NCBI RefSeq assembly: GCF_008710285.1 | Contig: NZ_VYQF01000001.1 | Span: 1,559,501-1,623,500, forward strand | Source of the DNA: Ginsengibacter hankyongi | GTDB taxonomy: Bacteria; Bacteroidota; Bacteroidia; Chitinophagales; Chitinophagaceae | Direction: 5' to 3' | Length of the DNA stretch: 64,000 nucleotides | Part shown: one piece after another, positions 1 through 7,933 of the stretch | Position numbering within the stretch: position 1 is the stretch's first letter | How the letters are laid out: each line of letters begins with the position of its first letter | Notes under the pieces: model-generated | Database searches by the model: none | Seen by the model: the letters and a program-made list of their open reading frames with translations, nothing else | What the model was told of the DNA's origin: nothing | Translations under genes and position numbers: made by a program

Positions 1-426
1 TTAACGGCGTTAAACGATGACAGTACTGAAATTAAAGGACTGGAAACAGGCGGTGATGATTATATTACCAAACCTATAAGCCCAAAAGTATTGGTAAGCC
101 GTGTGAATGCATTGTTTAGAAGGATTATAAAAGAATCAGGTAGCGTTTTGCAAATTGGCGATCTTAAAATTGACCGGGAAAAATATATTGTTACTTTCAA
201 TAATGAAGAAATTATCTTGGCCCGCAAAGAATTTGAATTGCTTGCTTTGCTGGCTTCAAAACCATCTAAAGTTTTTTTACGTAATGAAATTCTACATAAA
301 GTTTGGGGATCTGATGTTATAGTTGGGGACCGAACTATTGATGTACACATAAGGAAAATAAGACAGAAGCTTGGTAACGATTGTATCACAACTGTTAAAG
401 GTGTTGGGTATAAATTTCAAATGTAA
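1..426 (+). CDS. Response regulator, OmpR/PhoB family (5' end outside window)
   Basis: The frame is open from base 1, so the start codon lies upstream and only the last 141 codons are seen. The first ~30 residues are the end of a receiver domain. They include a Gly-Gly-Asp-Asp-Tyr stretch and the conserved Lys-Pro pair (YITKP) that closes the phosphoacceptor pocket. Residues from about 50 to the end form a winged-helix output domain ending in the typical DVHIRKIRQKL...KGVGYKF pattern of OmpR/PhoB regulators. It is a DNA-binding transcription factor, presumably paired with a sensor kinase outside the window. Its regulon cannot be told from here. Confidence 0.93.
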   Translation, partial: LTALNDDSTEIKGLETGGDDYITKPISPKVLVSRVNALFRRIIKESGSVLQIGDLKIDREKYIVTFNNEEIILARKEFELLALLASKPSKVFLRNEILHKVWGSDVIVGDRTIDVHIRKIRQKLGNDCITTVKGVGYKFQM

Positions 427-531
427 AGGAAGCCAATCTCATAATAAAGAAATAGAAAATGCGTTTTTATTTGGCCCCTTTCAAACATCGATCCTTACTT
501 AATTTTCACATTTGGTTTATGGTTTAAAGGG

Positions 532-539
532 TAGATTTG
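532..539 (+). promoter_or_regulatory. -7 box (TAGATTTG) upstream of the DUF4197 gene
   Basis: TAGATTTG is an exact match to the Bacteroidota -7 consensus TAnnTTTG, with a TTTG 17 bases upstream at 511-514 as a possible -33 element. The predicted transcript would start near 545 and leave a leader of about 20 bases before ATG 564. It also shows that an in-frame TTG at 537 lies inside the promoter and is not the start. Confidence 0.55.
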
Positions 540-563
540 ATTTCTATTTTAATTTACTTCTCT

Positions 564-1313
564 ATGAAAGAAATTCTTACCTCAATTATCTTTTTACTTG
601 CTTCGGTTTTATTATTTGCTCAAAAAGATTCATCGGGTAACCTGAATGGAATGTTCAAAAAAGCAAGTTCTTTATTTGGAAAAAAATCAGGTTCCAAATC
701 TTCTTCTAATTTATCAAGCAATGAAATTGTTTCAGGTTTAAAAGAAGCTCTTTCATTAGGTGCAAAAAAAAGCGGCGATAAATTATCTGCTACTGACGGA
801 TTTTTTAAAGATGCTGCTGTAAAAATATTATTGCCACAACAGATACGTGATGTTGAAAATAAAATCCGAATGTTAGGTTTTGGAAAATTGGTGGATAATG
901 CTGAATTAAGCATGAACCGCGCAGCAGAAGATGCCTCAAAAGCAGCGGCTCCTATTTTTTTGGATGCTATAAAAAAGATGACTGTAACGGATGCATTAAA
1001 TATTTTAAGAGGAAGCGATACGGCTGCAACCGGCTATTTAAGAAAAACTACTTCGCCTGCATTAACTACCGCGTTTCGCCCGGTTATTGAAGAATCTCTT
1101 AAAAAAACAGACGCTAATAAATACTGGAAAGACGTGTTTAGTACTTACAATAGATTTACCAGTAAGCCTGTTGATGCCGACATTAACAGCTACGTAACGG
1201 GGAAAGCACTTGATGGGTTATTTTATTATGTGGCACAAGAAGAAGTAAACATTAGGAAAGACCCTGCAGCCCGGGTGACAGATATTTTGAAAAATGTTTT
1301 TGGTAGTAAATAA
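564..1313 (+). CDS. DUF4197 domain-containing secreted protein
   Basis: A 249-residue protein starting at ATG 564, chosen because the only longer option (TTG 537) lies in the promoter box. The first ~20 residues form a signal peptide (a hydrophobic ILTSIIFLLASVLLFA core followed by Gln). The rest matches the DUF4197 family in its pattern: a GLKEALSLG-type motif near residue 60, then a helical region with a KMTVTDALNIL-type segment that includes the GSDTAAT stretch. DUF4197 proteins are periplasmic or lipoprotein-like and their function is unknown. It stands alone as a single transcription unit. Confidence 0.85.
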   Translation: MKEILTSIIFLLASVLLFAQKDSSGNLNGMFKKASSLFGKKSGSKSSSNLSSNEIVSGLKEALSLGAKKSGDKLSATDGFFKDAAVKILLPQQIRDVENKIRMLGFGKLVDNAELSMNRAAEDASKAAAPIFLDAIKKMTVTDALNILRGSDTAATGYLRKTTSPALTTAFRPVIEESLKKTDANKYWKDVFSTYNRFTSKPVDADINSYVTGKALDGLFYYVAQEEVNIRKDPAARVTDILKNVFGSK

Positions 1314-1375
1314 AATCAATTCAAAAAAATTATCTCAACAGAGCTCTGAAAGAAGTTTATGTATTTTTATGAAAA

Positions 1376-2803
1376 ATGCGTAAACTTTTTTTTGTAAACA
1401 TTCTCGTGCTGGTTTCATCTTTTTCCTTCTCCCAAAATATTATTGGTAACTGGAGTGGAAATATCAGCGTGAATGGAAACCAAATTCCAATAGTATTTCA
1501 TTTTTACAATGACAGTTTAGGAAAAGTGCATGGAAAGTGGGACAGCCCTTCCCAAAATGCTAAAAATCTGCCATGCAGCGAGATTGACGCTATCGATGAT
1601 AGTATAACCATTGGTTTAAAAATTATTTCAGGATTTTATAAGGGAAAATTTATTACAAAAGATTCCATAGCAGGTTTGTGGCACCAGGGCAATGGGCAAT
1701 TGGCTCTTAATATTTCAAAAACAAACGGATCAACTTTTGAGCCACCGAAAAGGCCACAAACCCCAAAGCCGCCGTTTAATTATTTAAGTGAAGACGTGGT
1801 ATATTCCAATGCCGATAATTCAATGAAATATGGCGCAACATTTACAAAACCGAAGGGACCTTTAAATAAAAAATACCCGACGGTTTTATTAATAACAGGA
1901 AGTGGAAAACAGGACAGGGATGAAAATATTTTTGAACATAAACCATTTGCTGTAATTGCAGATTACTTAACCAAAAGAGGAATTGCAGTTTTAAGAGTGG
2001 ACGATAGAGGAATGGGAGAAACTACGGGCAACTTTGATACGTCCTCGTCAGCGGATTTTGCCAATGACGTTGAAGCCGGGATTAAATATCTTGAATCGAG
2101 GAAAGATGTAAATGTTAAGCGCATTGGATTAATTGGGCATAGTGAAGGAGGAATGATTGCGCCCATGGTAGCCGCCCGAGACAAGGATGTATCGTTTATT
2201 GTATTACTCGCTGGCACAGGAGTTCCGGGATCAGTAATAAACGATTACCAAAATAGTTTACCTATGCAAAGTGCCGGCATGAGTGAGGTTCTGATTCAAA
2301 AATTTCTTGACCTCCATCGTGCAATCGTTAATGCTGCCATATCTTATGTAAATGTGGGTGATTATAAAAATGAAGTATCAAAAATATATTACGATTGGAA
2401 AAAAAAGCAATCGCCGGAAACATTGAAAGCTCTCATTCATGGAACAGATGAAGAAGCCATTGCTTCTTTTCAATCAAGGTATATTTTATTCCATTCCAAA
2501 TGGTGGAAATTTTTCTTAACACATGATCCTGCAAAAGACCTGGAGAAACTCTCCATACCGGTTCTTGCATTGAATGGTTCAAAAGATATACAGGTTGATC
2601 CAAAAATAAATTTGCCGGCCATTGAATCAGCGCTTAAAAAAAGTAAGTCCAAAAATTACAAAACAATAGAGCTGCCGGGGCTTAATCATTTATTTCAGCA
2701 TTGTAGAAAATGCACCATTGGCGAATATGGAGAACTTGAAGAAACATTTGCTCCTGAAGCATTAAAAGTTATGGGCGACTGGATAGAAGATGTTGTCAAA
2801 TAA
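1376..2803 (+). CDS. Secreted alpha/beta hydrolase (S9-like esterase/peptidase fold)
   Basis: A 475-residue protein with a signal peptide (residues 1-19, ending SFSFSQ). An N-terminal beta-rich domain (to about residue 120) starts with an IGNWSG motif seen in many Bacteroidota hydrolases. The catalytic alpha/beta hydrolase domain follows. Its nucleophile elbow GHSEGG places the serine at 256, the likely acid is Asp404 (NGSKD) and the likely histidine is His438 (GLNHLFQ), so the triad is complete. The substrate is unknown; relatives are annotated as esterases or dienelactone-hydrolase-like enzymes. It ends one base before the stop of the converging Fur-family gene. Confidence 0.88.
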   Translation: MRKLFFVNILVLVSSFSFSQNIIGNWSGNISVNGNQIPIVFHFYNDSLGKVHGKWDSPSQNAKNLPCSEIDAIDDSITIGLKIISGFYKGKFITKDSIAGLWHQGNGQLALNISKTNGSTFEPPKRPQTPKPPFNYLSEDVVYSNADNSMKYGATFTKPKGPLNKKYPTVLLITGSGKQDRDENIFEHKPFAVIADYLTKRGIAVLRVDDRGMGETTGNFDTSSSADFANDVEAGIKYLESRKDVNVKRIGLIGHSEGGMIAPMVAARDKDVSFIVLLAGTGVPGSVINDYQNSLPMQSAGMSEVLIQKFLDLHRAIVNAAISYVNVGDYKNEVSKIYYDWKKKQSPETLKALIHGTDEEAIASFQSRYILFHSKWWKFFLTHDPAKDLEKLSIPVLALNGSKDIQVDPKINLPAIESALKKSKSKNYKTIELPGLNHLFQHCRKCTIGEYGELEETFAPEALKVMGDWIEDVVK

Positions 2804-2804
2804 T

Positions 2805-3221
2805 TTACTTGCATTCGCCGCAAACCCCCGTTACAACCATCTCCGAATGTTGTGGTTTAAATCCTTTGGGTAACTTTATTACCGGCACATTTACTTCATC
2901 GAGGCAAATGGTTTTGTGGCATTCATCACATATAAAATGAACATGATTATCGTGGTGGTGGCCCGGTGCACAATCGTTTTTACATAAGGCGTATTTAATG
3001 GAATTATCTTTTGTAGGAATAAGATGAATGATACCTTTCTCTACAAACGTTTGCAAAGTGCGGTAAACAGTGACCCGGTCGAAAGGCTCAGCACTGTTTT
3101 TTTCAATATCAGCATGCGAAAGCGCACTAGTGTGCTTAAGAAAAAGTTCGAGAATATTTAAGCGGCTATCAGTTACGCTTAAACGATTTTGTTTTAATAT
3201 GTTTTTTACTTCATCGGTCAT
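2805..3221 (-). CDS. Fur-family metal-responsive transcriptional regulator
   Basis: A 138-residue protein with the Fur layout: an N-terminal winged helix (the RVTVYRTLQTFVEKG recognition region at about residues 49-63), then a metal-binding dimerisation domain. The His-rich stretch around GHHHDNHVHF, the CxxC pair CDEC and a C-terminal CGEC form the structural zinc site. The sequence does not tell whether it senses Fe, Zn or peroxide; the HHHD cluster and its neighbours make a Zur-like role possible. It lies 6 bases downstream of the SCO-protein gene on the same strand and is probably co-transcribed with it. Confidence 0.92.
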   Translation of the reverse strand: MTDEVKNILKQNRLSVTDSRLNILELFLKHTSALSHADIEKNSAEPFDRVTVYRTLQTFVEKGIIHLIPTKDNSIKYALCKNDCAPGHHHDNHVHFICDECHKTICLDEVNVPVIKLPKGFKPQHSEMVVTGVCGECK

Positions 3222-3227
3222 AAAATA

Positions 3228-3896
3228 TTACCCCGGTGTATTGCTAAAATTTGAATGATTAAAAATATTATCCCCCGCAGGTTCCTTTAATAATTTTTCA
3301 ATATCCTGCTGCAATCGATGCAGTTCATCTTCTTTAAGGCCATCATAAATTCCACGCACCCTCCTTGCTTTATCGACCAGTGCAAAAAATTGGGTGTGAA
3401 TAAAATGATCTTTTATATTATCGTTGTTATTTTTATCATTATCCAATAAATAGCTTTGCCGGGCCATTTTATATAACGAATCTTTTGTGCCTGTTACAAA
3501 ATACCATTTAGCTGCATATTGTGGATTCAGGCCAACCATCTTTCCTTCATAAGCTTTCAGCAAAGGAATCGAATCTGTTTCAGGCATAGAAGTATGGGAG
3601 ATTATAGCAAAGTCACTATCGTTTCTGAATTTTTCGAAAATTGTAGCAAGGTTTGCATTCATCTTTGGGCAAATACCTTTGCAGGTTGTAAAAAAATAAT
3701 CAGCTACATATACTTTCCCATCTACGTTGTGTTCGTTAACTATGTTTCCATCTTGCCCGGTAAACGAAAAGGTTTGTACATAATTCATCACCGGCAGTTT
3801 TACTTTATAATAATCATTACCGGCAAAAAGCAAAAAATAGAATACAGTGATTAGTATAACAAAGAAGCTTCCATATATAAATAATTTCTTTTTCAT
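3228..3896 (-). CDS. SCO1/SenC-family copper chaperone-like protein
   Basis: A 222-residue protein with one N-terminal membrane anchor (about residues 5-25) and a periplasmic thioredoxin fold. The SCO signature CKGICPKM gives the CxxxC copper/thiol site, and the distal histidine expected in the family is seen in DHFIHTQFF. SCO proteins deliver copper to the CuA site of cytochrome oxidase or act as thiol reductases. Its operon partner is a Fur-family regulator and a MerC-like membrane protein is divergent, which suggests metal-linked control. No cytochrome oxidase gene is in view. Confidence 0.9.
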   Translation of the reverse strand: MKKKLFIYGSFFVILITVFYFLLFAGNDYYKVKLPVMNYVQTFSFTGQDGNIVNEHNVDGKVYVADYFFTTCKGICPKMNANLATIFEKFRNDSDFAIISHTSMPETDSIPLLKAYEGKMVGLNPQYAAKWYFVTGTKDSLYKMARQSYLLDNDKNNNDNIKDHFIHTQFFALVDKARRVRGIYDGLKEDELHRLQQDIEKLLKEPAGDNIFNHSNFSNTPG

Positions 3897-4003
3897 ATTT
3901 TAAAGAGGTAGTAGATTTTACTGTACGTAATATATAAAGTGCAAATTTAAACCATGATTAAAAAAATTGTTTTATAATTATGCATCGTTGTTGCAAATAT
4001 ACT

Positions 4004-4011
4004 TATTTTTG
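4004..4011 (+). promoter_or_regulatory. -7 box (TATTTTTG) ahead of the MerC-like gene
   Basis: TATTTTTG fits TAnnTTTG and ends only 6 bases before ATG 4017, so the transcript would start at or next to the start codon. A partly symmetric TGCA...TGCA stretch lies just upstream at 3981-3995, where a metal regulator could bind. No good -33 element is seen. Confidence 0.45.
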
Positions 4012-4016
4012 CTTTT

Positions 4017-4412
4017 ATGATAAGTTTTTTAAAACGTATTAATTGGGATTTGATGGGCATGATAACGTCCGTAGCTTGCGCTATCCATTGCGCCATATTG
4101 CCGTTAATCTTAACCTCCCTTCCTTTATTTGGGATAAACATCATTAATAATTCTTTATTCGAATGGACGATGATAGGGATTGCATTTGTAGTAGGATGTT
4201 ATTCTCTATCGCACGGATACCGGCGCCATCATCAAAATTGGAAACCGTTAATTGTTTTTACGGGAGGATTTATGTTTTTAGTTCTAAAACAGGTATTTTA
4301 CTCACACGAATTTCTTTTTTTGGTTCCTGCTGTCTCGCTGATTTTATTTGCCCATTTTTTAAATTTTCGTTACTGCGGCCAGTTTCGCACAGGTAATACA
4401 CACGCTCATTGA
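4017..4412 (+). CDS. MerC-domain integral membrane protein
   Basis: A 131-residue protein with about four transmembrane helices. The first helix carries the MerC-type pattern in which two cysteines flank a histidine (SVACAIHCAILP, residues about 19-30). MerC proteins were described as mercury importers, but in Bacteroidota most lie outside mer operons and are thought to handle other metals. It is divergent from the SCO and Fur genes, fitting a small metal-homeostasis locus. The C-terminus is His/Cys-bearing (RYCGQFRTGNTHAH), another possible metal contact. Confidence 0.82.
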   Translation: MISFLKRINWDLMGMITSVACAIHCAILPLILTSLPLFGINIINNSLFEWTMIGIAFVVGCYSLSHGYRRHHQNWKPLIVFTGGFMFLVLKQVFYSHEFLFLVPAVSLILFAHFLNFRYCGQFRTGNTHAH

Positions 4413-4443
4413 TTAAATTATTATTTTTATTTTTTTTCGGTAC

Positions 4444-4872
4444 ATGAAAAAACTTTTTATTGCAGGCCTGGTAATATTTTCTTTTTTATCATCGTTTGCT
4501 CAATCCAGGAAAGACAAAATTGCTATTCGTAAAGTTTTGTCTACACAAGTGAATGCCTGGAACTCTGGCAGTATTGATGATTTTATGAAAGGTTATTGGC
4601 AAAATGATTCTTTAATGTTTATAGGAAAATCAGGAATTACATACGGCTGGCATACCACGCTCAATAATTATAAAAAACATTATCCGGATACTGCATCCAT
4701 GGGGAGACTTAACTTCGATGTGCTTGAAATGAAACCTCTTTCTTCTTTATATTATTATGTTATTGGTAAATGGGATTTGCAAAGATCTTCGGGTAGCCTT
4801 GGGGGTTATTTTACTTTATTATTCAAAAAAATAAAGACAAACTGGTTTATTATAGCTGATCATACCGATTAA
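4444..4872 (+). CDS. Secreted NTF2-like (DUF4440/SnoaL-type) protein
   Basis: A 142-residue protein with a clear signal peptide (MKKLFIAGLVIFSFLSSFAQ). The mature part fits the NTF2-like cone fold seen in DUF4440: an N-terminal helix with VNAWNSGSIDDFMKGYW, then strands carrying an SLMFIGKSG motif and the terminal LLFKKIKTNWFIIADHTD strand. Members are often ligand-binding or cryptic enzymes and no function can be assigned. It follows the MerC-like gene by 31 bases and could be co-transcribed. It converges on the lysozyme gene. Confidence 0.82.
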   Translation: MKKLFIAGLVIFSFLSSFAQSRKDKIAIRKVLSTQVNAWNSGSIDDFMKGYWQNDSLMFIGKSGITYGWHTTLNNYKKHYPDTASMGRLNFDVLEMKPLSSLYYYVIGKWDLQRSSGSLGGYFTLLFKKIKTNWFIIADHTD

Positions 4873-4896
4873 TTGCTGTTCATTATCAAATAAATA

Positions 4897-5664
4897 TTAT
4901 TGAATAAGCAGGTTTTTAAAATCTGTACTATCACCTGAAAAAACATTAAAGTCAACAGGAGCTTTAATACCGTTTACCCTGCCGCTTTCGCTGTGCTGCC
5001 AAAACATCCACTTGTGGTCAATCCGTGGTTTTACGGGTTGTAAATAATGCGCTATCCAAATAGGGTAATCATCAAAAGAGTCTTGCAGGTATTTACTATA
5101 AAAATCGATATTGGTATATATTACCGGGCGAACGCCATAATATTTTTGTACAACGGTAAGCCACTCTGTTACTTCTTTTTTTATTTCGGCAGGAGAAACA
5201 CCAAATGTTTTTTCAATGTCTATTACCGGGGGAAGATCTCCGTTTTTTAAATCTACTATTTCTATAAAATTGGCGGCCTGCCTTCTTCCGCTTTTGCCGG
5301 CAATAAAAAAATGATAAGCTCCTTTGTAAATATTTTGCTCCCCGGCTTTAAGCCAGTTACGCCTGAATTGGTTATCAACATTGCCAACACCTTCAGTGGC
5401 TTTTATAAATGCAAAGCCAATTTTAATTCCATCGGCATCCATTGCTTTTACTTCCTTCCAGTTAATCACATTTTGATATTTACTCACATCTATACCATGG
5501 ATTTGATATCCACGCGGAATGGCAATTTGAAAATCAGGATAAAAAACATCGGATGATTGTGTAAAATAATTAACCACATAATAAGCCGTAACAGATGCAA
5601 ATGCCAGCCAAAAAATTATTTTGAAAAAATATTTAGAAGAAGAGCGTTTCTTTTTTCTTGCCAC
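4897..5664 (-). CDS. Glycoside hydrolase family 25 lysozyme-like muramidase
   Basis: A 255-residue protein. A basic N-terminus (ARKKKRSSSK) and a hydrophobic helix to about residue 29 make it a membrane-anchored or secreted protein. The GH25 domain starts near residue 52 with the GIDVSKYQN motif, continues with GFAFIKATEG and the catalytic PPVIDIE segment, and closes with a WMFWQHSESGRVNGI and PVDFNVF region typical of this family. It hydrolyses the MurNAc-GlcNAc bond of peptidoglycan. It sits 42 bases downstream of the M1 peptidase gene on the same strand. Confidence 0.93.
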   Translation of the reverse strand: MARKKKRSSSKYFFKIIFWLAFASVTAYYVVNYFTQSSDVFYPDFQIAIPRGYQIHGIDVSKYQNVINWKEVKAMDADGIKIGFAFIKATEGVGNVDNQFRRNWLKAGEQNIYKGAYHFFIAGKSGRRQAANFIEIVDLKNGDLPPVIDIEKTFGVSPAEIKKEVTEWLTVVQKYYGVRPVIYTNIDFYSKYLQDSFDDYPIWIAHYLQPVKPRIDHKWMFWQHSESGRVNGIKAPVDFNVFSGDSTDFKNLLIQ

Positions 5665-5706
5665 AGGTTATTCTTAATAATTCCATGCAATAATATGCAT
5701 CTGAAA

Positions 5707-7644
5707 TTATTGTTTCAAAATCTTTTTTACAGATTTGAATCCGTTGCCTGTTTGTATACTAAAAAGATAAACTCCTTTGGAAAAGAATTGTGTATTAATA
5801 TCCCGGAACAATGATTCATTGATTGAAAAATTCTGATGATACATCAACCTTCCATTAACATCATAAATTTTGAAATAGACTTTTGTGTTGTTGAAATTAT
5901 GAAGATATATACTCAGGTTATTTGTGAAGGGATTTGGAAATGCCTGTACAAAATTTTCACTGTTAATATTATCGTTTATTTTTTGTGAAACATTATCTTT
6001 TGTAATCAACCAATAATACGGATCTATAATTACACTGTCAGCAATAAAACCGATGTGATTGAAAAATATTTCTCCATTATAAGTGTTGTTAACAACTATT
6101 GTTTTTTGTTGCGTGGCATTTTTAAATTCTAACGCAACCGGCAGTGCAAAAAAACTTACAGAAGGATCTGATGTAACCTGGCTCATTTTTACCTTTACAT
6201 AATCATTTCCAATCTGCGTCCATTGCACGTTGTAAGAAGGATATCCCTGTCCATAAAACCAATCATCAAAAAATTCTGTTAAAACAACTCCGCTTACTGC
6301 TTCCAGGTTTCTTTTAAAATCGCCTGTTTTTGCAAAACCAAATGCTATAGAGGAATCATTAAAATATCTTCTCATTCCTTTAAAAAAAATACTATCTCCC
6401 AGTTTCCACCGTAACATATACAAAAGATGAGAACCTTTTGTATAGGTAAGTCTTCCATTAAAAATACGGTTTACGTTAGTGGTGTCATCAACCCAAACAG
6501 AACCTCCCGGAAGGGAAGTAATGTTTTCGATTTCTTTTTTTCGGGTATCCGTAACCAAAAGGGGATATTTTCTTTCGAAATCCATGCTGGCAAGGTGCGT
6601 GGCAAAGCCTTCATTTAACCAGATATCCTGCCAACTGGCACAGGTTATTTTATCTCCAAACCATTGATGCCCGAGCTCGTGAGCCATTAAGTTTTCATCG
6701 GGCTTTACAATGAATGTGGATGTTTGATGTTCCTGCCCGCCTCCCCAACCAAACTGTACATGCCCATACTTTTCTTTTATAAATGGATAGTTGCCAAATA
6801 CACTACTGTAATATTTAAGAGTTTCGAGTACCAGGTGAGTATTTGCCTGAAACAGAGAAAGATTTTCAGGATAGCAAAAAGTTTGCATCGGTAAATTAAT
6901 ATTTCCAAGCTGCACGCTGTCTTTAAACTCCGCATAGTTTGTAACTGCCATGCATACTAAATAAGTTGCAATGGGATAGCGGTGTTTCCAATGAGTAATT
7001 TTATCCGGACCATTAATAATTTCACTTTGCCTTAGCCCATTGGAGGCCGCGGTATATGCTGCCGGGTTTGTAATAATCACATCAATTGAATCTGCTTTGT
7101 CATCCAGTCCGTTTCTGCAAGGCCACCAGTCGCGGCTTCCATAAGGTTCACTCAAGGTCCACATTATAGGGATGCCGTTATGTACGGAGTTAATGAATGA
7201 CCCGAAACCGGTTGTGGGAGGAACGCCCTGGTAACAGATGCTTACAGAATCCCATGAATCTTTTGATTTTGATGCACCGAAATCTATTGTTAAGATATTA
7301 TTGGAATGAGTAAAAGCAATCTTTTTGCTATGCTCAATTACGCTGTCAACAATGAGGCTATCAGTTAAATCGAAAGAAACGGTATCAGTAGCGGAAGTAA
7401 GTTTAAAGTAAGAAGTAACATTTCCGGTTATATAACGCACCGAAGGATCTACCTTCCATTCGCATCTATAATAGCTCACTTTGAAATTTTGAGAGGCTCC
7501 GGAGGCATTTTCGGTGTTTAAAGCATTGGTAAAGGCTTGCCTTTCTTCGGCAATAATATTTTTTTGTGAAATAAAATATTCTTTAGAAGACTGGGCATAC
7601 GCAGTTGATATAAAACTGATTATAAAAAAAATAATTTTTTTCAT
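5707..7644 (-). CDS. M1-family metallo-aminopeptidase with T9SS sorting domain
   Basis: A 645-residue secreted peptidase. A signal peptide (residues 1-17) is followed by the N-terminal beta domain of M1 enzymes. The catalytic domain has zinc motif H322-E323-LG-H326 with the distal glutamate E345 in NEGFA. Residues ~565-645 form a type A C-terminal sorting domain (FPNPFTNNLSI start, a GVYLFSIQTG end and a basic tail). This predicts export and surface attachment by the type IX system. The usual GxMEN motif appears replaced by a GGGQEHQTS region upstream of the zinc site. It removes N-terminal amino acids from peptides. Confidence 0.93.
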   Translation of the reverse strand: MKKIIFFIISFISTAYAQSSKEYFISQKNIIAEERQAFTNALNTENASGASQNFKVSYYRCEWKVDPSVRYITGNVTSYFKLTSATDTVSFDLTDSLIVDSVIEHSKKIAFTHSNNILTIDFGASKSKDSWDSVSICYQGVPPTTGFGSFINSVHNGIPIMWTLSEPYGSRDWWPCRNGLDDKADSIDVIITNPAAYTAASNGLRQSEIINGPDKITHWKHRYPIATYLVCMAVTNYAEFKDSVQLGNINLPMQTFCYPENLSLFQANTHLVLETLKYYSSVFGNYPFIKEKYGHVQFGWGGGQEHQTSTFIVKPDENLMAHELGHQWFGDKITCASWQDIWLNEGFATHLASMDFERKYPLLVTDTRKKEIENITSLPGGSVWVDDTTNVNRIFNGRLTYTKGSHLLYMLRWKLGDSIFFKGMRRYFNDSSIAFGFAKTGDFKRNLEAVSGVVLTEFFDDWFYGQGYPSYNVQWTQIGNDYVKVKMSQVTSDPSVSFFALPVALEFKNATQQKTIVVNNTYNGEIFFNHIGFIADSVIIDPYYWLITKDNVSQKINDNINSENFVQAFPNPFTNNLSIYLHNFNNTKVYFKIYDVNGRLMYHQNFSINESLFRDINTQFFSKGVYLFSIQTGNGFKSVKKILKQ

Positions 7645-7677
7645 GTTGTTTCTTTAACGGTCTTTTAACCCCAAATC

Positions 7678-7708
7678 TTGCATCTTCCAATTTTCGGTAT
7701 TACTTTTG
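7678..7708 (+). promoter_or_regulatory. -33/-7 promoter upstream of the lytic transglycosylase leader
   Basis: TTG at 7678-7680 and TACTTTTG at 7701-7708 are separated by 20 bases, which matches the Bacteroidota TTTG-N19-21-TAnnTTTG layout. Transcription would start near 7714 and run to the transglycosylase gene, giving a leader of about 220 bases. Confidence 0.55.
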
Positions 7709-7772
7709 CAACATCCTGCGAAAAAAAAGAAGTTCATTAATTGATTAATAATTTGCTATCCTTCTTTTTTAA

Positions 7773-7790
7773 TTACGCTTTCAGGCGTAA
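7773..7790 (+). other. Hairpin in the transglycosylase leader
   Basis: TTACGC and GCGTAA form a perfect 6-bp stem around a TTTCAG loop. Just upstream, AAAAAAGAAG (about 7720) and CTTCTTTTTT (about 7761-7770) form a second, 10-bp inverted repeat. Both lie in the untranslated region between the predicted promoter and ATG 7934. They do not look like a simple terminator because no T-run follows the second stem. Confidence 0.4.
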
Positions 7791-7933
7791 GTAAATAACA
7801 CTGAAAAATCTGGTGATTTGTCCAAAAGAAATTTTTGATTCCAATAACGAAGTTGAGAATTTAAATGGAAAATTTTTGCTTATAACAAAATCCTGCGAAT
7901 ATCAGGAACATCAGTACACTTAAATTATTAGTG

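Noticed and set aside
1340-1349. 10-bp palindrome CAGAGCTCTG between the DUF4197 and hydrolase genes
   Set aside because: It is short with no neighbouring promoter box in the right position. It is not distinguishable from chance.
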